A DNA stretch of 8,972 nt from CBDUUP01 sp965370435 (GCA_965370435.1 CBDUUP010000179.1:1-8972), one strand, 5' to 3'; positions 1-6,112 are shown, counted from the first letter of the stretch. Translations and numbers: made by a program. Notes: generated by a model from the letters alone, not told the origin.

Positions 1-36
1 GGGGTCTGTTGTAGGTCATCCTTTACCCCCCTTTAA

Positions 37-70
37 CCAGTGTCCTCTTGGTCTCCTTTGTCCACTTGAA
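37..70 (-). repeat. Inverted copy of the 9-nt GTGGAC/GAGGAC repeat module
   Basis: Read on the minus strand this stretch begins TTCAAGTGGACAAAGG and ends CCAAGAGGACACTGG. It matches the start of the tandem units at 214, 287 and 361 on the plus strand. It is therefore an inverted partial copy facing the direct array, and the pair could form a long-range hairpin. Confidence 0.7.
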
Positions 71-78
71 ATTGTTGT

Positions 79-405
79 AGATGACCAATAAGACCCTGAA
101 TAATGAGGGGAATCTATAAAAATAGGGTATTCTTCTTAATCTTTAACCATATTATATAGAATCAATACACTTAACCCTTCTTCTATTCGTCTTCTATATC
201 CTCTTTTGATAGTCAAGTGGACAAAGAGGACAAAGGGGACAACGGATATTGCGGGGTATCCAATCAAATAGGCTATTTTCAATATTCAAGTGGACCATGT
301 GGACCAAGAGGACACTGGACAAAGGGGGGTATCTATCAAAATAGGCTATTTTTCAATATTCAAGTGGACCAAGAGGACAAAGAGGACACTGGATAATGCG
401 GGGTC
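79..405 (+). repeat. Composite direct-repeat array, about 73-bp units
   Basis: Two near-complete units (214-286 and 287-360) and a partial third (361 to about 405) each start CAAGTGGAC. Each has two parts: several 9-nt purine-rich subunits (GTGGACCAA, GAGGACAAA, GAGGACACT), then a block containing GGATAATGCGGGGTATC and the dyad AAAATAGGCTATTTT. In unit 2 the dyad arms are 338-344 and 346-352. A diverged fourth copy lies at about 79-135, recognisable by ATGACCAA, CTGAATAATGAGGGG and AAATAGGGTATT; it is separated from the others by about 80 bases of unrelated AT-rich DNA. No transposase or integrase is visible, and the spacing and lack of unique spacers do not fit CRISPR. Confidence 0.75.
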
Positions 406-420
406 AGGCCAAAATAACCC

Positions 421-551
421 TCCTTTGCCCCCTTGGATTCTTTGCCTCCTTTACCCCCTTTGCCCTCTTAAATGATATATTTAATATATAAATGATTTCA
501 AGGGGGTAAAGAGGGCAAAGGGGGCAAGGTTGTTAAGGGGGTAAACCAAGA
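421..551. repeat. Large inverted repeat of 9-nt units around an AT-rich centre
   Basis: The left side is pyrimidine-rich with 9-nt units (CTTTGCCTC, CTTTACCCC, CTTTGCCCT). The right side is the purine complement (GGGGGTAAA, GAGGGCAAA, GGGGGCAAG). The perfect core stem is 454-469 with 509-524, arms of 16 bases. The 39-nt loop contains its own palindrome, ATATATT-T-AATATAT, at 475-489. There is no U-run directly after either arm, so this does not look like a standard terminator. Cruciform or hairpin formation is plausible. Confidence 0.75.
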
Positions 552-645
552 TTCCACCGCCCCAGGACAAGCCTTGATATCCAGACCCCTTAGGAGGCCG
601 TTTTCGATTACAATTCATTTGCACCCGAGTACAAGGCTGATATTG

Positions 646-1350
646 ATGATCATTTCACACAAATATAAATTCATTTTCATTAAAACCTACAAGACTGCGG
701 GAACTAGTCTAGAAATATTCCTCTCGCATGTATGCGCCCCAGAAGACATTGTGACCCCCATTGGCACCCCAGGGTATGAACACCACCCTCGAAATTACAG
801 GGGTGTTTTCAATCCCCTCCCCGAAACCCTCATTCACCTGGCAAGCAACCGGCGAATGCTTCAAAAATCTGTCACCCAATTCATCAGCCGAAAGAAATTT
901 TACAATCACATCCCTGCCTATCTCATAAAAGCCCGGGTTTCAAAGGATGTCTGGAACTCTTATTTTAAGTTTAGTATAGAAAGGAATCCCTGGGACAAAA
1001 CCCTGTCGTGGTTCTGGATGAAGCGTGAAGGGCGAGGCTCGGTTCATACTTTTGATGAATTCATAAAAAATCGCAAGTTCCTCTTGAATTTCCCAAAATA
1101 TACCGACGGTAAAACCAGAAGCCATATTATCATCGATCGAATTATTCAATATGAAACCTTATCTCAGGAACTGGCAGAAATTTTCCAAACCTTAGGCGTG
1201 CCGTTCTCAGGATCATTGGATGTATTCGCCAAAAGCGGCTTCCGCCAGAATCGCCAGCCCTATCAAGAAATTTACACCGACGAGCAGCGAAAAATTGTAA
1301 GCCATGCTTTCAAGAAAGAAATAGAGATTCACGGCTATTCGTTTGATTAA
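646..1350 (+). CDS. Sulfotransferase family protein (PAPS-dependent, sulfotransferase family 2-like)
   Basis: Predicted cytosolic or membrane-associated enzyme of 234 aa that transfers sulfate from PAPS to an acceptor, probably a carbohydrate; the acceptor cannot be read from sequence. The 5'-phosphosulfate loop is KTYKTAGTSLE at residues 13-23. The 3'-phosphate loop is ERNPWDKTLSWFW at 112-124. The C-terminus (YTDEQRKIVSHAF then EIHGYSF, 210-233) has the pattern usual for bacterial members. I chose ATG at 646 because the P-loop lies about 12 residues from it, as is normal for the family, and a weak AAGG sits 9 nt upstream. The frame is open back to a TTG at 574, but those 24 extra residues look non-coding. 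Hand counts of four 60-base stretches give roughly 28-53% GC, against about 65% in sampled SDR and WD40 stretches, which suggests acquisition from elsewhere. Single-gene unit; the downstream neighbour is convergent. Confidence 0.85.
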   Translation: MIISHKYKFIFIKTYKTAGTSLEIFLSHVCAPEDIVTPIGTPGYEHHPRNYRGVFNPLPETLIHLASNRRMLQKSVTQFISRKKFYNHIPAYLIKARVSKDVWNSYFKFSIERNPWDKTLSWFWMKREGRGSVHTFDEFIKNRKFLLNFPKYTDGKTRSHIIIDRIIQYETLSQELAEIFQTLGVPFSGSLDVFAKSGFRQNRQPYQEIYTDEQRKIVSHAFKKEIEIHGYSFD

Positions 1351-1473
1351 ATCTGAAGCTGAATTCTTTCATTCATGAGGGAGATTAAAGTCTATTAAAC
1401 GAACACTGCATTGCCCCCCATGAAAAGTGGTAAGTTAAATACTTCTTTATATCCGTAAATAAATATCAACGAA

Positions 1474-1515
1474 CCAACTATGCAACTTACCAACAAACCA
1501 ACTAGCCAACTTACC
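1474..1515. repeat. Short direct repeat of CAACTTACC-type units
   Basis: CCAACTATGCAACTTACC at 1474-1491 is followed by CCAACTAGCCAACTTACC at 1498-1515, matching at 16 of 18 positions with a 24-nt period. Within each, CCAACTA- and CAACTTA-type subunits recur every 7-9 nt. It abuts the stop codon of the minus-strand membrane protein and fills the right end of the convergent gap 1351-1516. No clear terminator is visible elsewhere in that gap. Confidence 0.65.
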
Positions 1516-1516
1516 C

Positions 1517-2137
1517 CTACACCATAGCCAATCCCAGCCAAATAAGCCCCCCGCTCAACAGTGCGACCCCAACCGACCTCACGATCACCTGCGCCTTGCC
1601 GAACATGGCTCCCATACCATAGAGCGGCGTGCCCACGGCGATCAGGATGCCGCCGGTCTCCGGCAGTATCCCCACGTTGGCGATGCCGACGCCGACCATG
1701 ATATACCCGGCGCTGTAGATCAAGCCCGCGATGACGAAAAACGGGATGAAGGTCTTGCTGCGGTAGATGGGGCCGTCGAAATCCAGCAGGCCGGTGTCCT
1801 GGGCGTCCAGGATGGGCCAGAGGATGGTGTCCCAGACCAGGGGGGCCGTCATCAGAGCCGTCCCCGCTGAGGCAACGAAGTACCCGATCAAACCCAGCCA
1901 TCCTACCCCAGGAAGGTGGTACACCAGGATCCCGGCTTGCCCCAGCAGGCCCAGCACGGCCCCGCTGACCCCCAGGATGTTGAGCCAGGTCCAATTCCGG
2001 TTGCGCACCAGGATGGACAGGGTGGTGGACAACTCCTTGTAGGGCAGAAAGAGAGCGTACATGAACCAGAATGCCAGCAACAAGACCCCCGCGGCGATGT
2101 TGAATCCCGCGCTCCAGTTGATGAAGGTTATGATCAT
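1517..2137 (-). CDS. Unrecognised polytopic membrane protein
   Basis: A 206-aa protein I cannot assign to a named family. It is strongly hydrophobic, with about six predicted membrane segments at roughly 12-32, 52-73, 78-100, 130-151, 160-178 and 186-204. A short polar loop around 111-128 (DAQDTGLLDFDGPIYRSK) lies between segments three and four. Gly-rich helices and the lack of charged motifs give no catalytic clue. The start is ATG at 2135-2137, preceded by AGGAG (2149-2153, minus strand) at 11 nt. The frame stays open upstream to 2263, but the extra 42 residues are a translation of the intergenic hairpin repeat and should not be annotated. It lies downstream of the SDR gene on the same strand, so co-transcription through the repeat is possible. 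Confidence 0.75.
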   Translation of the reverse strand: MIITFINWSAGFNIAAGVLLLAFWFMYALFLPYKELSTTLSILVRNRNWTWLNILGVSGAVLGLLGQAGILVYHLPGVGWLGLIGYFVASAGTALMTAPLVWDTILWPILDAQDTGLLDFDGPIYRSKTFIPFFVIAGLIYSAGYIMVGVGIANVGILPETGGILIAVGTPLYGMGAMFGKAQVIVRSVGVALLSGGLIWLGLAMV

Positions 2138-2263
<126 letters not shown>

Positions 2264-3046
2264 TTAGAAGCTAATCGGACTCCCCACAAGCTGCCCGCCG
2301 TCCACCACGAAGGTCGAGCCGGTGGTGAAGGAGGAGGCCTCTGAGGCCAGGTAGAGGGCGATGCCGGTGAGTTCGCCGGTCTCCGCCATGCGGCCTTGGG
2401 GGATGCTCTTCACGACGGCGTCGTGGATGGCGGGATTGTCCCAGATGGCCTTGCTGAAGCGGGTCTTGATGAAGCCCGGGGCGATGGCGTTGACCTGGAT
2501 ATTCTCCCCGGCCAGCTCGGAGGCCAGCACCTCGGTGAGCATCAAGGCGGCGGCCTTGCTCACGCAGTAGACGCCCATCCCGGAGGCGGGCGTCTTCCCG
2601 GCGACCGAGGCCACGTTGATGATCTTGCCCCCGCCGCGGGCCTTCATGCTCTCGGCGCAGGCCTTGGCGGCCCGGAAGTAGCCCACCACGTTGATGTCCA
2701 ATATCTTGTGCCATTGGCCTTCGTCGGCGGTCAGGATGGGGCCGAAATGGGGGTTGGTGGCCGCGTTGTTGACCAGGATGTCCACGCCGCCGAAAGCCTC
2801 TACGGCCTGTGCGACCAGGCTCTGCACCGCGGCTTCATCGCCGGTGTGAGCGGCCACCGGCAGGGCCTCGCCGCCCGCCGCCTTGATCTGCTCGGCGACC
2901 GTATCCAGGCTCTCTTGTCTGCGGCTGGACAAGACCACTTTTGCGCCCGCCGCGGCGTAGGTCTCGGCGATGGCCTGCCCGATGCCGCGCGATGCGCCGG
3001 TGATGATGGCGACTTTTCCATCCAGGTTGAAGTTGGGGGTTGTCAT
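2264..3046 (-). CDS. SDR family NAD(P)-dependent oxidoreductase
   Basis: Cytosolic classical short-chain dehydrogenase/reductase of 260 aa, the usual length. The Rossmann cofactor loop is TGASRGIG (16-23). NNAA is at 93-96. The active-site tetrad is N119, S147, Y160 and K164, the last two in YCVSK. The PG motif after beta-6 is at 190-191, and the C-terminus contains VVDGGQ. SSRR (40-43) after the second beta strand puts basic residues where the 2'-phosphate binds, so NADP(H) is the likelier cofactor. The overall pattern resembles DHRS4-like and 3-oxoacyl-ACP-reductase-like SDRs, but substrate cannot be inferred. ATG at 3044-3046 has a strong GAGGAG site (3052-3057, minus strand). A candidate promoter with a dyad at the start site lies directly upstream, after the terminator of the preceding gene. 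Confidence 0.93.
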   Translation of the reverse strand: MTTPNFNLDGKVAIITGASRGIGQAIAETYAAAGAKVVLSSRRQESLDTVAEQIKAAGGEALPVAAHTGDEAAVQSLVAQAVEAFGGVDILVNNAATNPHFGPILTADEGQWHKILDINVVGYFRAAKACAESMKARGGGKIINVASVAGKTPASGMGVYCVSKAAALMLTEVLASELAGENIQVNAIAPGFIKTRFSKAIWDNPAIHDAVVKSIPQGRMAETGELTGIALYLASEASSFTTGSTFVVDGGQLVGSPISF

Positions 3047-3070
3047 ATTGTCTCCTCAGGGATAAAAGAT

Positions 3071-3099
3071 CAGGGCGCACCGCCGGGCAGTGCGCCCTG
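3071..3099. promoter_or_regulatory. Perfect 10-bp dyad in the SDR leader: candidate operator or leader hairpin
   Basis: CAGGGCGCAC (3071-3080) and GTGCGCCCTG (3090-3099) are perfect inverted arms around a 9-nt spacer. On the minus strand the dyad starts three bases after a TATACT -10 candidate, so the predicted start site falls inside it. Such placement suits a repressor operator. Alternatively it may be an RNA hairpin or attenuator: the bases after it on the minus strand are ATCTTTTATC, a weak U-run, before the SDR ribosome binding site. Confidence 0.5.
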
Positions 3100-3101
3100 T
3101 G

Positions 3102-3131
3102 AGTATACCCTAAAAATGTGGACTGCAACAA
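3102..3131 (-). promoter_or_regulatory. Candidate promoter of the SDR gene
   Basis: On the minus strand a TATACT box occupies 3102-3107. The -35 element is weak: TTGTTG at 3126-3131 with an 18-bp spacer, or TTGCAG at 3123-3128 with a 15-bp spacer, each matching TTGACA at three positions. It overlaps the T-run of the terminator just upstream and leads straight into the dyad at 3071-3099. Confidence 0.4.
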
Positions 3132-3173
3132 AAAACTCCCCAGCGAGGCCAGGAGAACGGGGCTTCGCCGGGG
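3131..3173 (-). terminator. Rho-independent terminator after the 3197-3760 gene
   Basis: On the minus strand, the arm CCCCGGCGAAGCC (3161-3173) pairs with GGCCTCGCTGGGG (3138-3150), with one G-U pair, one A-C mismatch and a 10-nt loop. AGTTTTTTGTT follows directly. It lies 23 bp past the stop codon of the 3197-3760 gene, separating that gene's transcript from the SDR gene. Confidence 0.75.
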
Positions 3174-3196
3174 AAGAGGCAAAATCAATAGGTGAA

Positions 3197-3760
3197 TTAT
3201 TCGGATTCTTCATCCGTTTTGGGTTTCGCCTTGCGGCGGGGTTTCCTTTTGGGTTTCGGCTTTTCTTCGACCGCGGCTTCCTCTACCGGCTCAGACTCGA
3301 CAGGGGGAGCGGCTTCGGGAAGGGCTTCCGCAACCGGAAGGGCTTCCGCTTTCGGTTTCGCAGCCCGGACGAAGGAACCAGCCTCAAACGCCTGGCTGGC
3401 TTCATCGGTGAACAGGTAGGCGATCATGACGCCGCCGATCACAGTGAAGAGCGGGAATCCGACCAGACGCAGGATGGACAGCGCAATCGCGCTCCAGCGC
3501 GCCCAGCTCTCCAGCCGCAGCAGGCCCCAGCCCACCAGCAGGTTGGCCGCGCCAATAAGCAGGAAAGGCGACAGGGCAGCGACCGTAACCAACGAGACGA
3601 TGCTCAACGCAACATCATCTCCTACAAAGATACTAACCGGCACCAACACCAGCGCGCCCAAACACAGCGCGCCAAGTGCGCCCAAAGCTCCAGCCATGAA
3701 ATGATAAACCGCGATAAGGGTGACGCCTTCGGGTCTTCGCACAGATACATTCTCAGTCAT
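3197..3760 (-). CDS. Small membrane protein with Lys/Pro/Arg-rich C-terminal tail
   Basis: A 187-aa protein with an N-terminal hydrophobic domain (three or four helices within about 13-45, 50-80 and 88-117), then an Ala/Pro/Glu segment (about 133-166) and a strongly basic tail KPKPKRKPRRKAKPK (167-181) ending in TDEESE. The helical part, with RPEGVTLIAVYH at the start, LRLESWARW before the last helix and YLFTDEASQAF after it, resembles a common uncharacterised family of small four-helix membrane proteins. I do not know a function. The tail resembles histone H1-like lysine-rich tails and may contact nucleic acid or membrane phospholipid; this is inference. ATG at 3758-3760 has AGGAG (3768-3772, minus strand) 7 nt upstream. 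A terminator follows the gene, so it appears monocistronic. Confidence 0.8.
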   Translation of the reverse strand: MTENVSVRRPEGVTLIAVYHFMAGALGALGALCLGALVLVPVSIFVGDDVALSIVSLVTVAALSPFLLIGAANLLVGWGLLRLESWARWSAIALSILRLVGFPLFTVIGGVMIAYLFTDEASQAFEAGSFVRAAKPKAEALPVAEALPEAAPPVESEPVEEAAVEEKPKPKRKPRRKAKPKTDEESE

Positions 3761-3797
3761 CGTTAAACTCCTAATAGTTTATATTTTTGGTTTCACT

Positions 3798-3803
3798 ATT
3801 GTA
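3798..3803 (-). promoter_or_regulatory. Possible -10 box of the 3197-3760 gene
   Basis: The minus strand reads TACAAT here, about 38 nt upstream of the start codon, a suitable distance for a short leader that includes the AGGAG site. No convincing -35 element is visible at 16-18 bp. Confidence 0.3.
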
Positions 3804-3847
3804 TACGTCGTTTTCGAGGAAAAGTCGCGGGGGAGGGGGCGTTAGGT

Positions 3848-3910
3848 AATCAGGCAACAAGGTGATTGGGAGACAGGTATACAGGGAAACACGGAACAAG
3901 TACACAAGGA
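3848..3910. repeat. Degenerate 9-10-nt repeat tract (ACAGG/ACAAG type)
   Basis: Successive units AGACAGGTAT, ACAGGGAAAC, ACGGAACAAG and TACACAAGG show a loose 9-10-nt period. Conservation is low, so the boundaries are approximate. Confidence 0.4.
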
Positions 3911-3998
3911 ATTCGGGTGACGAGTGTGTTGTTGTGGACCCAAAAAGACTTAATCGACATGTTTTGAGGATAGATATACAAAGTGTTTCATCTCTTCG

Positions 3999-4037
3999 CA
4001 ACTTTCAACTTGCAACTTGCCAACCTGCAACTTGCCC
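3999..4037. repeat. CAACTTG heptamer-like tandem repeat
   Basis: Units CAACTTT, CAACTTG, CAACTTGC, CAACCTG and CAACTTGCC follow one another without interruption, giving a 7-8-nt period. It resembles heptameric short tandem repeats known from other bacterial intergenic regions. Confidence 0.7.
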
Positions 4038-4108
4038 AATTTGGGCTGCACATGATTTTCATGCTCCTAGACAACTTTACGATTGCCTTGTCTTCCATCC
4101 TTCCTCCC

Positions 4109-4137
4109 TTGCCTTATCCGCCAACCGCCTCTATAAT
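4109..4137 (+). promoter_or_regulatory. Strong promoter of the zinc-ribbon gene, apparently leaderless
   Basis: TTGCCT (4109-4114) is followed after exactly 17 bp by a perfect TATAAT (4132-4137). The gene's ATG begins at 4144, six bases after the -10 box, so transcription would start at or next to the start codon. No Shine-Dalgarno sequence precedes this ATG, consistent with a leaderless mRNA. Confidence 0.65.
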
Positions 4138-4143
4138 CACCCT

Positions 4144-4845
4144 ATGAGCCAACCATTCAAACTATATCGTCTCCAACAAGTTGACAGCCAATTGGATCAG
4201 GCTCACGCCCGCCTGAAAGAAATCGAAACCGCCCTGGGGGATGACACCACGCTCCGCCGGATAGAGACTGAGTTCGCCGCCGCCGAAGCCGTCCTGGCGG
4301 AAGCGGAGAAAAACCAGCGCAGCGCCGAAGCCGAGGTACAGGGCCAGGAAGCGAAGGTCGAACAAAACCAGACCGCCCTCTACGGGGGCGCGGTCAAAAA
4401 CCCCAAAGAACTGGAAGAATTGCAAATGGAGAGCGCGGCTCTGAAACGTCATCTAAGCGCTCTTGAAGACCGCCAACTGGAAGCCATGATGGTGGTGGAG
4501 GAAGCCGAGTCGGAACGAGATACCGCACAGGCTGCCCTGGACGAAGAACGCGCCCGGTCAGCCGAATCCAACGCCGACCTGACCGCCGAGCAATCCAACC
4601 TCCGCAGCGATGTTGAACGCCTGGATAGCGAGCGGGAGGCCACCGCCTCCGACATCCCCGCCGAAGACCTGAGAATCTATGAGAAACTTCGCATTCAACG
4701 GGGCGGCATCGCCGTCGCCAGGCTGTCTGACAGCGCCTGTATGGCCTGCGGCGCCAACCTTTCCTCCAGCCAGGCGCAAGAGGCCCGTTCACCGAATAAA
4801 CTCACCAACTGTTATAGCTGCGGTCGGATCCTCTATGGGGGGTAA
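4144..4845 (+). CDS. C4-type zinc ribbon coiled-coil protein (CdsZ/FlgZ-like family)
   Basis: A 233-aa predicted cytosolic protein: an N-terminal helical, coiled-coil part (about 10-180, rich in Glu, Ala, Gln and Arg) and a C-terminal zinc ribbon with C199-MA-C202 and C223-YS-C226. LYGGAVKNPKELEELQ at 79-94 is the conserved motif usual between the two halves of the coiled coil. This architecture is that of the widespread C4 zinc-ribbon family, whose members include Helicobacter HP0958 (FlgZ) and chlamydial CdsZ; the role outside those organisms is not settled, but protein or nucleic-acid binding adaptor functions are proposed. The frame is open upstream to 3862, but that part is translated repeat. 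ATG 4144 is supported by family length and by the promoter placed immediately upstream. It is divergent from the gene on its left and convergent with the WD40 gene on its right. Confidence 0.9.
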   Translation: MSQPFKLYRLQQVDSQLDQAHARLKEIETALGDDTTLRRIETEFAAAEAVLAEAEKNQRSAEAEVQGQEAKVEQNQTALYGGAVKNPKELEELQMESAALKRHLSALEDRQLEAMMVVEEAESERDTAQAALDEERARSAESNADLTAEQSNLRSDVERLDSEREATASDIPAEDLRIYEKLRIQRGGIAVARLSDSACMACGANLSSSQAQEARSPNKLTNCYSCGRILYGG

Positions 4846-4880
4846 TTTTAGTATTGGAATTGATGGGGTAACGTTTATTA

Positions 4881-4943
4881 AAACCAAGGCACAAAGACTC
4901 AAAGGATTTTGATTTTTCTTAGTGTCTTCGTGCCTTTGTGGTT
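4881..4943. repeat. Hairpin-forming dispersed repeat, GGCACAAAGAC type
   Basis: The left arm (4881 to about 4906, AACCAAGGCACAAAGACTC) is an imperfect inverted match of the right arm (4918-4943, ending GCCTTTGTGGTT). The left arm lacks three bases relative to the right. The short AT-rich loop is about 11 nt. It lies between convergent genes. On the plus strand TTGTTTTTAG follows a few bases after the right arm, so it may also end transcription of the zinc-ribbon gene. Confidence 0.75.
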
Positions 4944-4972
4944 AAAGTTGTTTTTAGACGCGCCCTCAATTT

Positions 4973-6073
4973 TCAGTCGTCCAACTCAGGGGCGGCGATA
5001 ATGAATATGTTGGTGTTGTTGTCCGAACCTTGATACCGGCCATCCCCCGCGGCCAGACGCATCCCGTCCGGCGACCAGTCCACGCTCCAAAGATCGTAAA
5101 CGGGGGTCTTCACTGAGGCGACCTGGATTCCGGTGGCAATCTCCCAGATCCGCACCGTTGAGTCCGAGCCGGTTGTCGCCAGCAAACTGCCGTCCGGCGA
5201 CCAGGCGATTCCCCGCGCCCATCCACTATGCCGCTCTAATGTCGTTATGAGTTCCCAACTCTGGGGATCCCACAGCCTGATCCGGCCATCCTGGTGCGCG
5301 CTCGCCAGGATGCTGCCGTCTGGGGACCAGGCCATGCCGTTGGTGTCGCTCCTGGAATTTGTATAGCCTGAGATGGTATTCAATCGCGCTCCCGTCATGG
5401 CATCCCATATGAGTATCTGGCCGTCCAGTTGTCCTGTGGCGATGATGCTCCCGTCCGGCGACCAGGCCAGGCTGACGTTCATATCCGTGCCTTGCAAGGT
5501 GTGGAGCTTCTCGCCGGTCTCGACCTCCCAGATGTAGGCCATACCCGAGGCATTGCCTCCAACCACCTTCTCACCGTCCGGCGACCAGGCCACGTCCCAG
5601 GCTGCTTGGGCGAACAAGGACATTACTTCCTCATAGCTCTCCGAGTCCCAGAGTTTTACGCTGTAATCTTGACTCGCTGTAGCGAGCATCCCGCCATCCG
5701 GCGACCAAGCCAAACCCCATACGTAGTGGGTGTGCCCGTTTATGGTGGTCAGGAGTTGGTAGGTTTCCGCATCCCACAGGTTCACCGCTCCATAGGCCGC
5801 AGAGGCGATCACCTTTCCGTCCGGCGACCAGTCCAGGCTGTAGATCGGCCCGACGCTGCCTTCCAACTGGGCCAAGATGGTCAGGGGGATGGGCGTTGGA
5901 AGAGGAGTCTCAGTCGGGGTGGAAGTTGGCGGCATGGCAGCGGTTTCCGTGGGGATCGGGGTGAGGGTGGATGTTGGAGGTATTGAGGTGGCTGTGGGGG
6001 TTGGATCAGCTTGCGCTCCCACACACCCGACCAAAAGAACGACGAGCAACATCAGACAATATGACTTTCTCAT
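4973..6073 (-). CDS. WD40-repeat lipoprotein, seven-bladed propeller
   Basis: A 366-aa exported lipoprotein. The signal peptide MRKSYCLMLLVVLLVGC ends in lipobox LVGC with lipidated Cys17. A Thr/Pro-rich linker covers about 23-64. Seven WD40 repeats follow, each with WSPDG, at residues 82, 123, 163, 204, 249, 291 and 333, and most end in LWD, IWD or IWE, enough for one closed propeller. No catalytic domain is present, so it most likely acts as an extracytoplasmic binding or scaffold protein anchored to the membrane; the partner is unknown. ATG at 6071-6073 has AGGAG at 6080-6084 (minus strand), 6 nt upstream. The DUF885 gene lies upstream on the same strand across a 175-bp repeat-filled gap and has a near-identical AGGAGAAGAA leader. 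At the DNA level the WSPDG motif is almost invariant (see findings). Confidence 0.92.
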   Translation of the reverse strand: MRKSYCLMLLVVLLVGCVGAQADPTPTATSIPPTSTLTPIPTETAAMPPTSTPTETPLPTPIPLTILAQLEGSVGPIYSLDWSPDGKVIASAAYGAVNLWDAETYQLLTTINGHTHYVWGLAWSPDGGMLATASQDYSVKLWDSESYEEVMSLFAQAAWDVAWSPDGEKVVGGNASGMAYIWEVETGEKLHTLQGTDMNVSLAWSPDGSIIATGQLDGQILIWDAMTGARLNTISGYTNSRSDTNGMAWSPDGSILASAHQDGRIRLWDPQSWELITTLERHSGWARGIAWSPDGSLLATTGSDSTVRIWEIATGIQVASVKTPVYDLWSVDWSPDGMRLAAGDGRYQGSDNNTNIFIIAAPELDD

Positions 6074-6112
6074 TTTCTTCTCCTGTAGTGACCATTAAAT
6101 CATAGGCGTTGT

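Larger units (their letters stand above)
1..573. other. Gene-free, repeat-rich region upstream of the sulfotransferase gene
   Basis: No credible gene was found here. The only open frame of note (290-475, +) reads straight through the repeat units and has no ribosome binding site or recognisable domain. The region is built from 9-nt purine-rich units such as GTGGACCAA, GAGGACAAA and GAGGGCAAA. Because nine is a multiple of three, shadow frames stay open. Between about 130 and 210 there is AT- and pyrimidine-rich DNA with no structure I could interpret. The individual repeats are listed separately. Confidence 0.7.
3761..4143. other. Divergent intergenic region, no gene
   Basis: This 383-bp gap separates two divergent genes. 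It contains a possible -10 box for the left gene, two short-period repeat tracts (about 3848-3910 and 3999-4037) and the promoter of the zinc-ribbon gene at its right end. The open frames crossing it on both strands are composed of translated repeat and are rejected as genes. Confidence 0.65.

Noticed and set aside
79..405. CRISPR array
   Set aside because: The units are nearly contiguous and degenerate, with no unique spacers and no cas genes.
290..475. Small plus-strand ORF of 61 aa in the repeat field
   Set aside because: Its translation is just the 9-nt repeat (TKRTKRT-like) and the inverted repeat; no ribosome binding site, no domain.
574..645. TTG-initiated N-terminal extension of the sulfotransferase
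   Set aside because: The PAPS loop is normally close to the N-terminus; ATG 646 fits the family and has a weak AAGG site.
1395..1994. Minus-strand ORF of 199 aa overlapping the membrane-protein gene
   Set aside because: Arg/Gly/His-rich shadow frame of a GC-rich gene; the other frame gives a coherent membrane protein with a ribosome binding site.
2396..3766. 456-aa plus-strand ORF
   Set aside because: It is antisense to both the SDR and the 3197-3760 gene and crosses a terminator; composition is typical of a shadow frame and no domain is recognisable.
3771..4001. Minus-strand ORF of 76 aa in the divergent gap
   Set aside because: It is a translation of low-complexity repeat DNA, overlaps regulatory sequence and has no recognisable feature.
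3862..4143. N-terminal extension of the zinc-ribbon protein
   Set aside because: These 94 codons run through repeats and the promoter; family length and the TATAAT box support ATG 4144.
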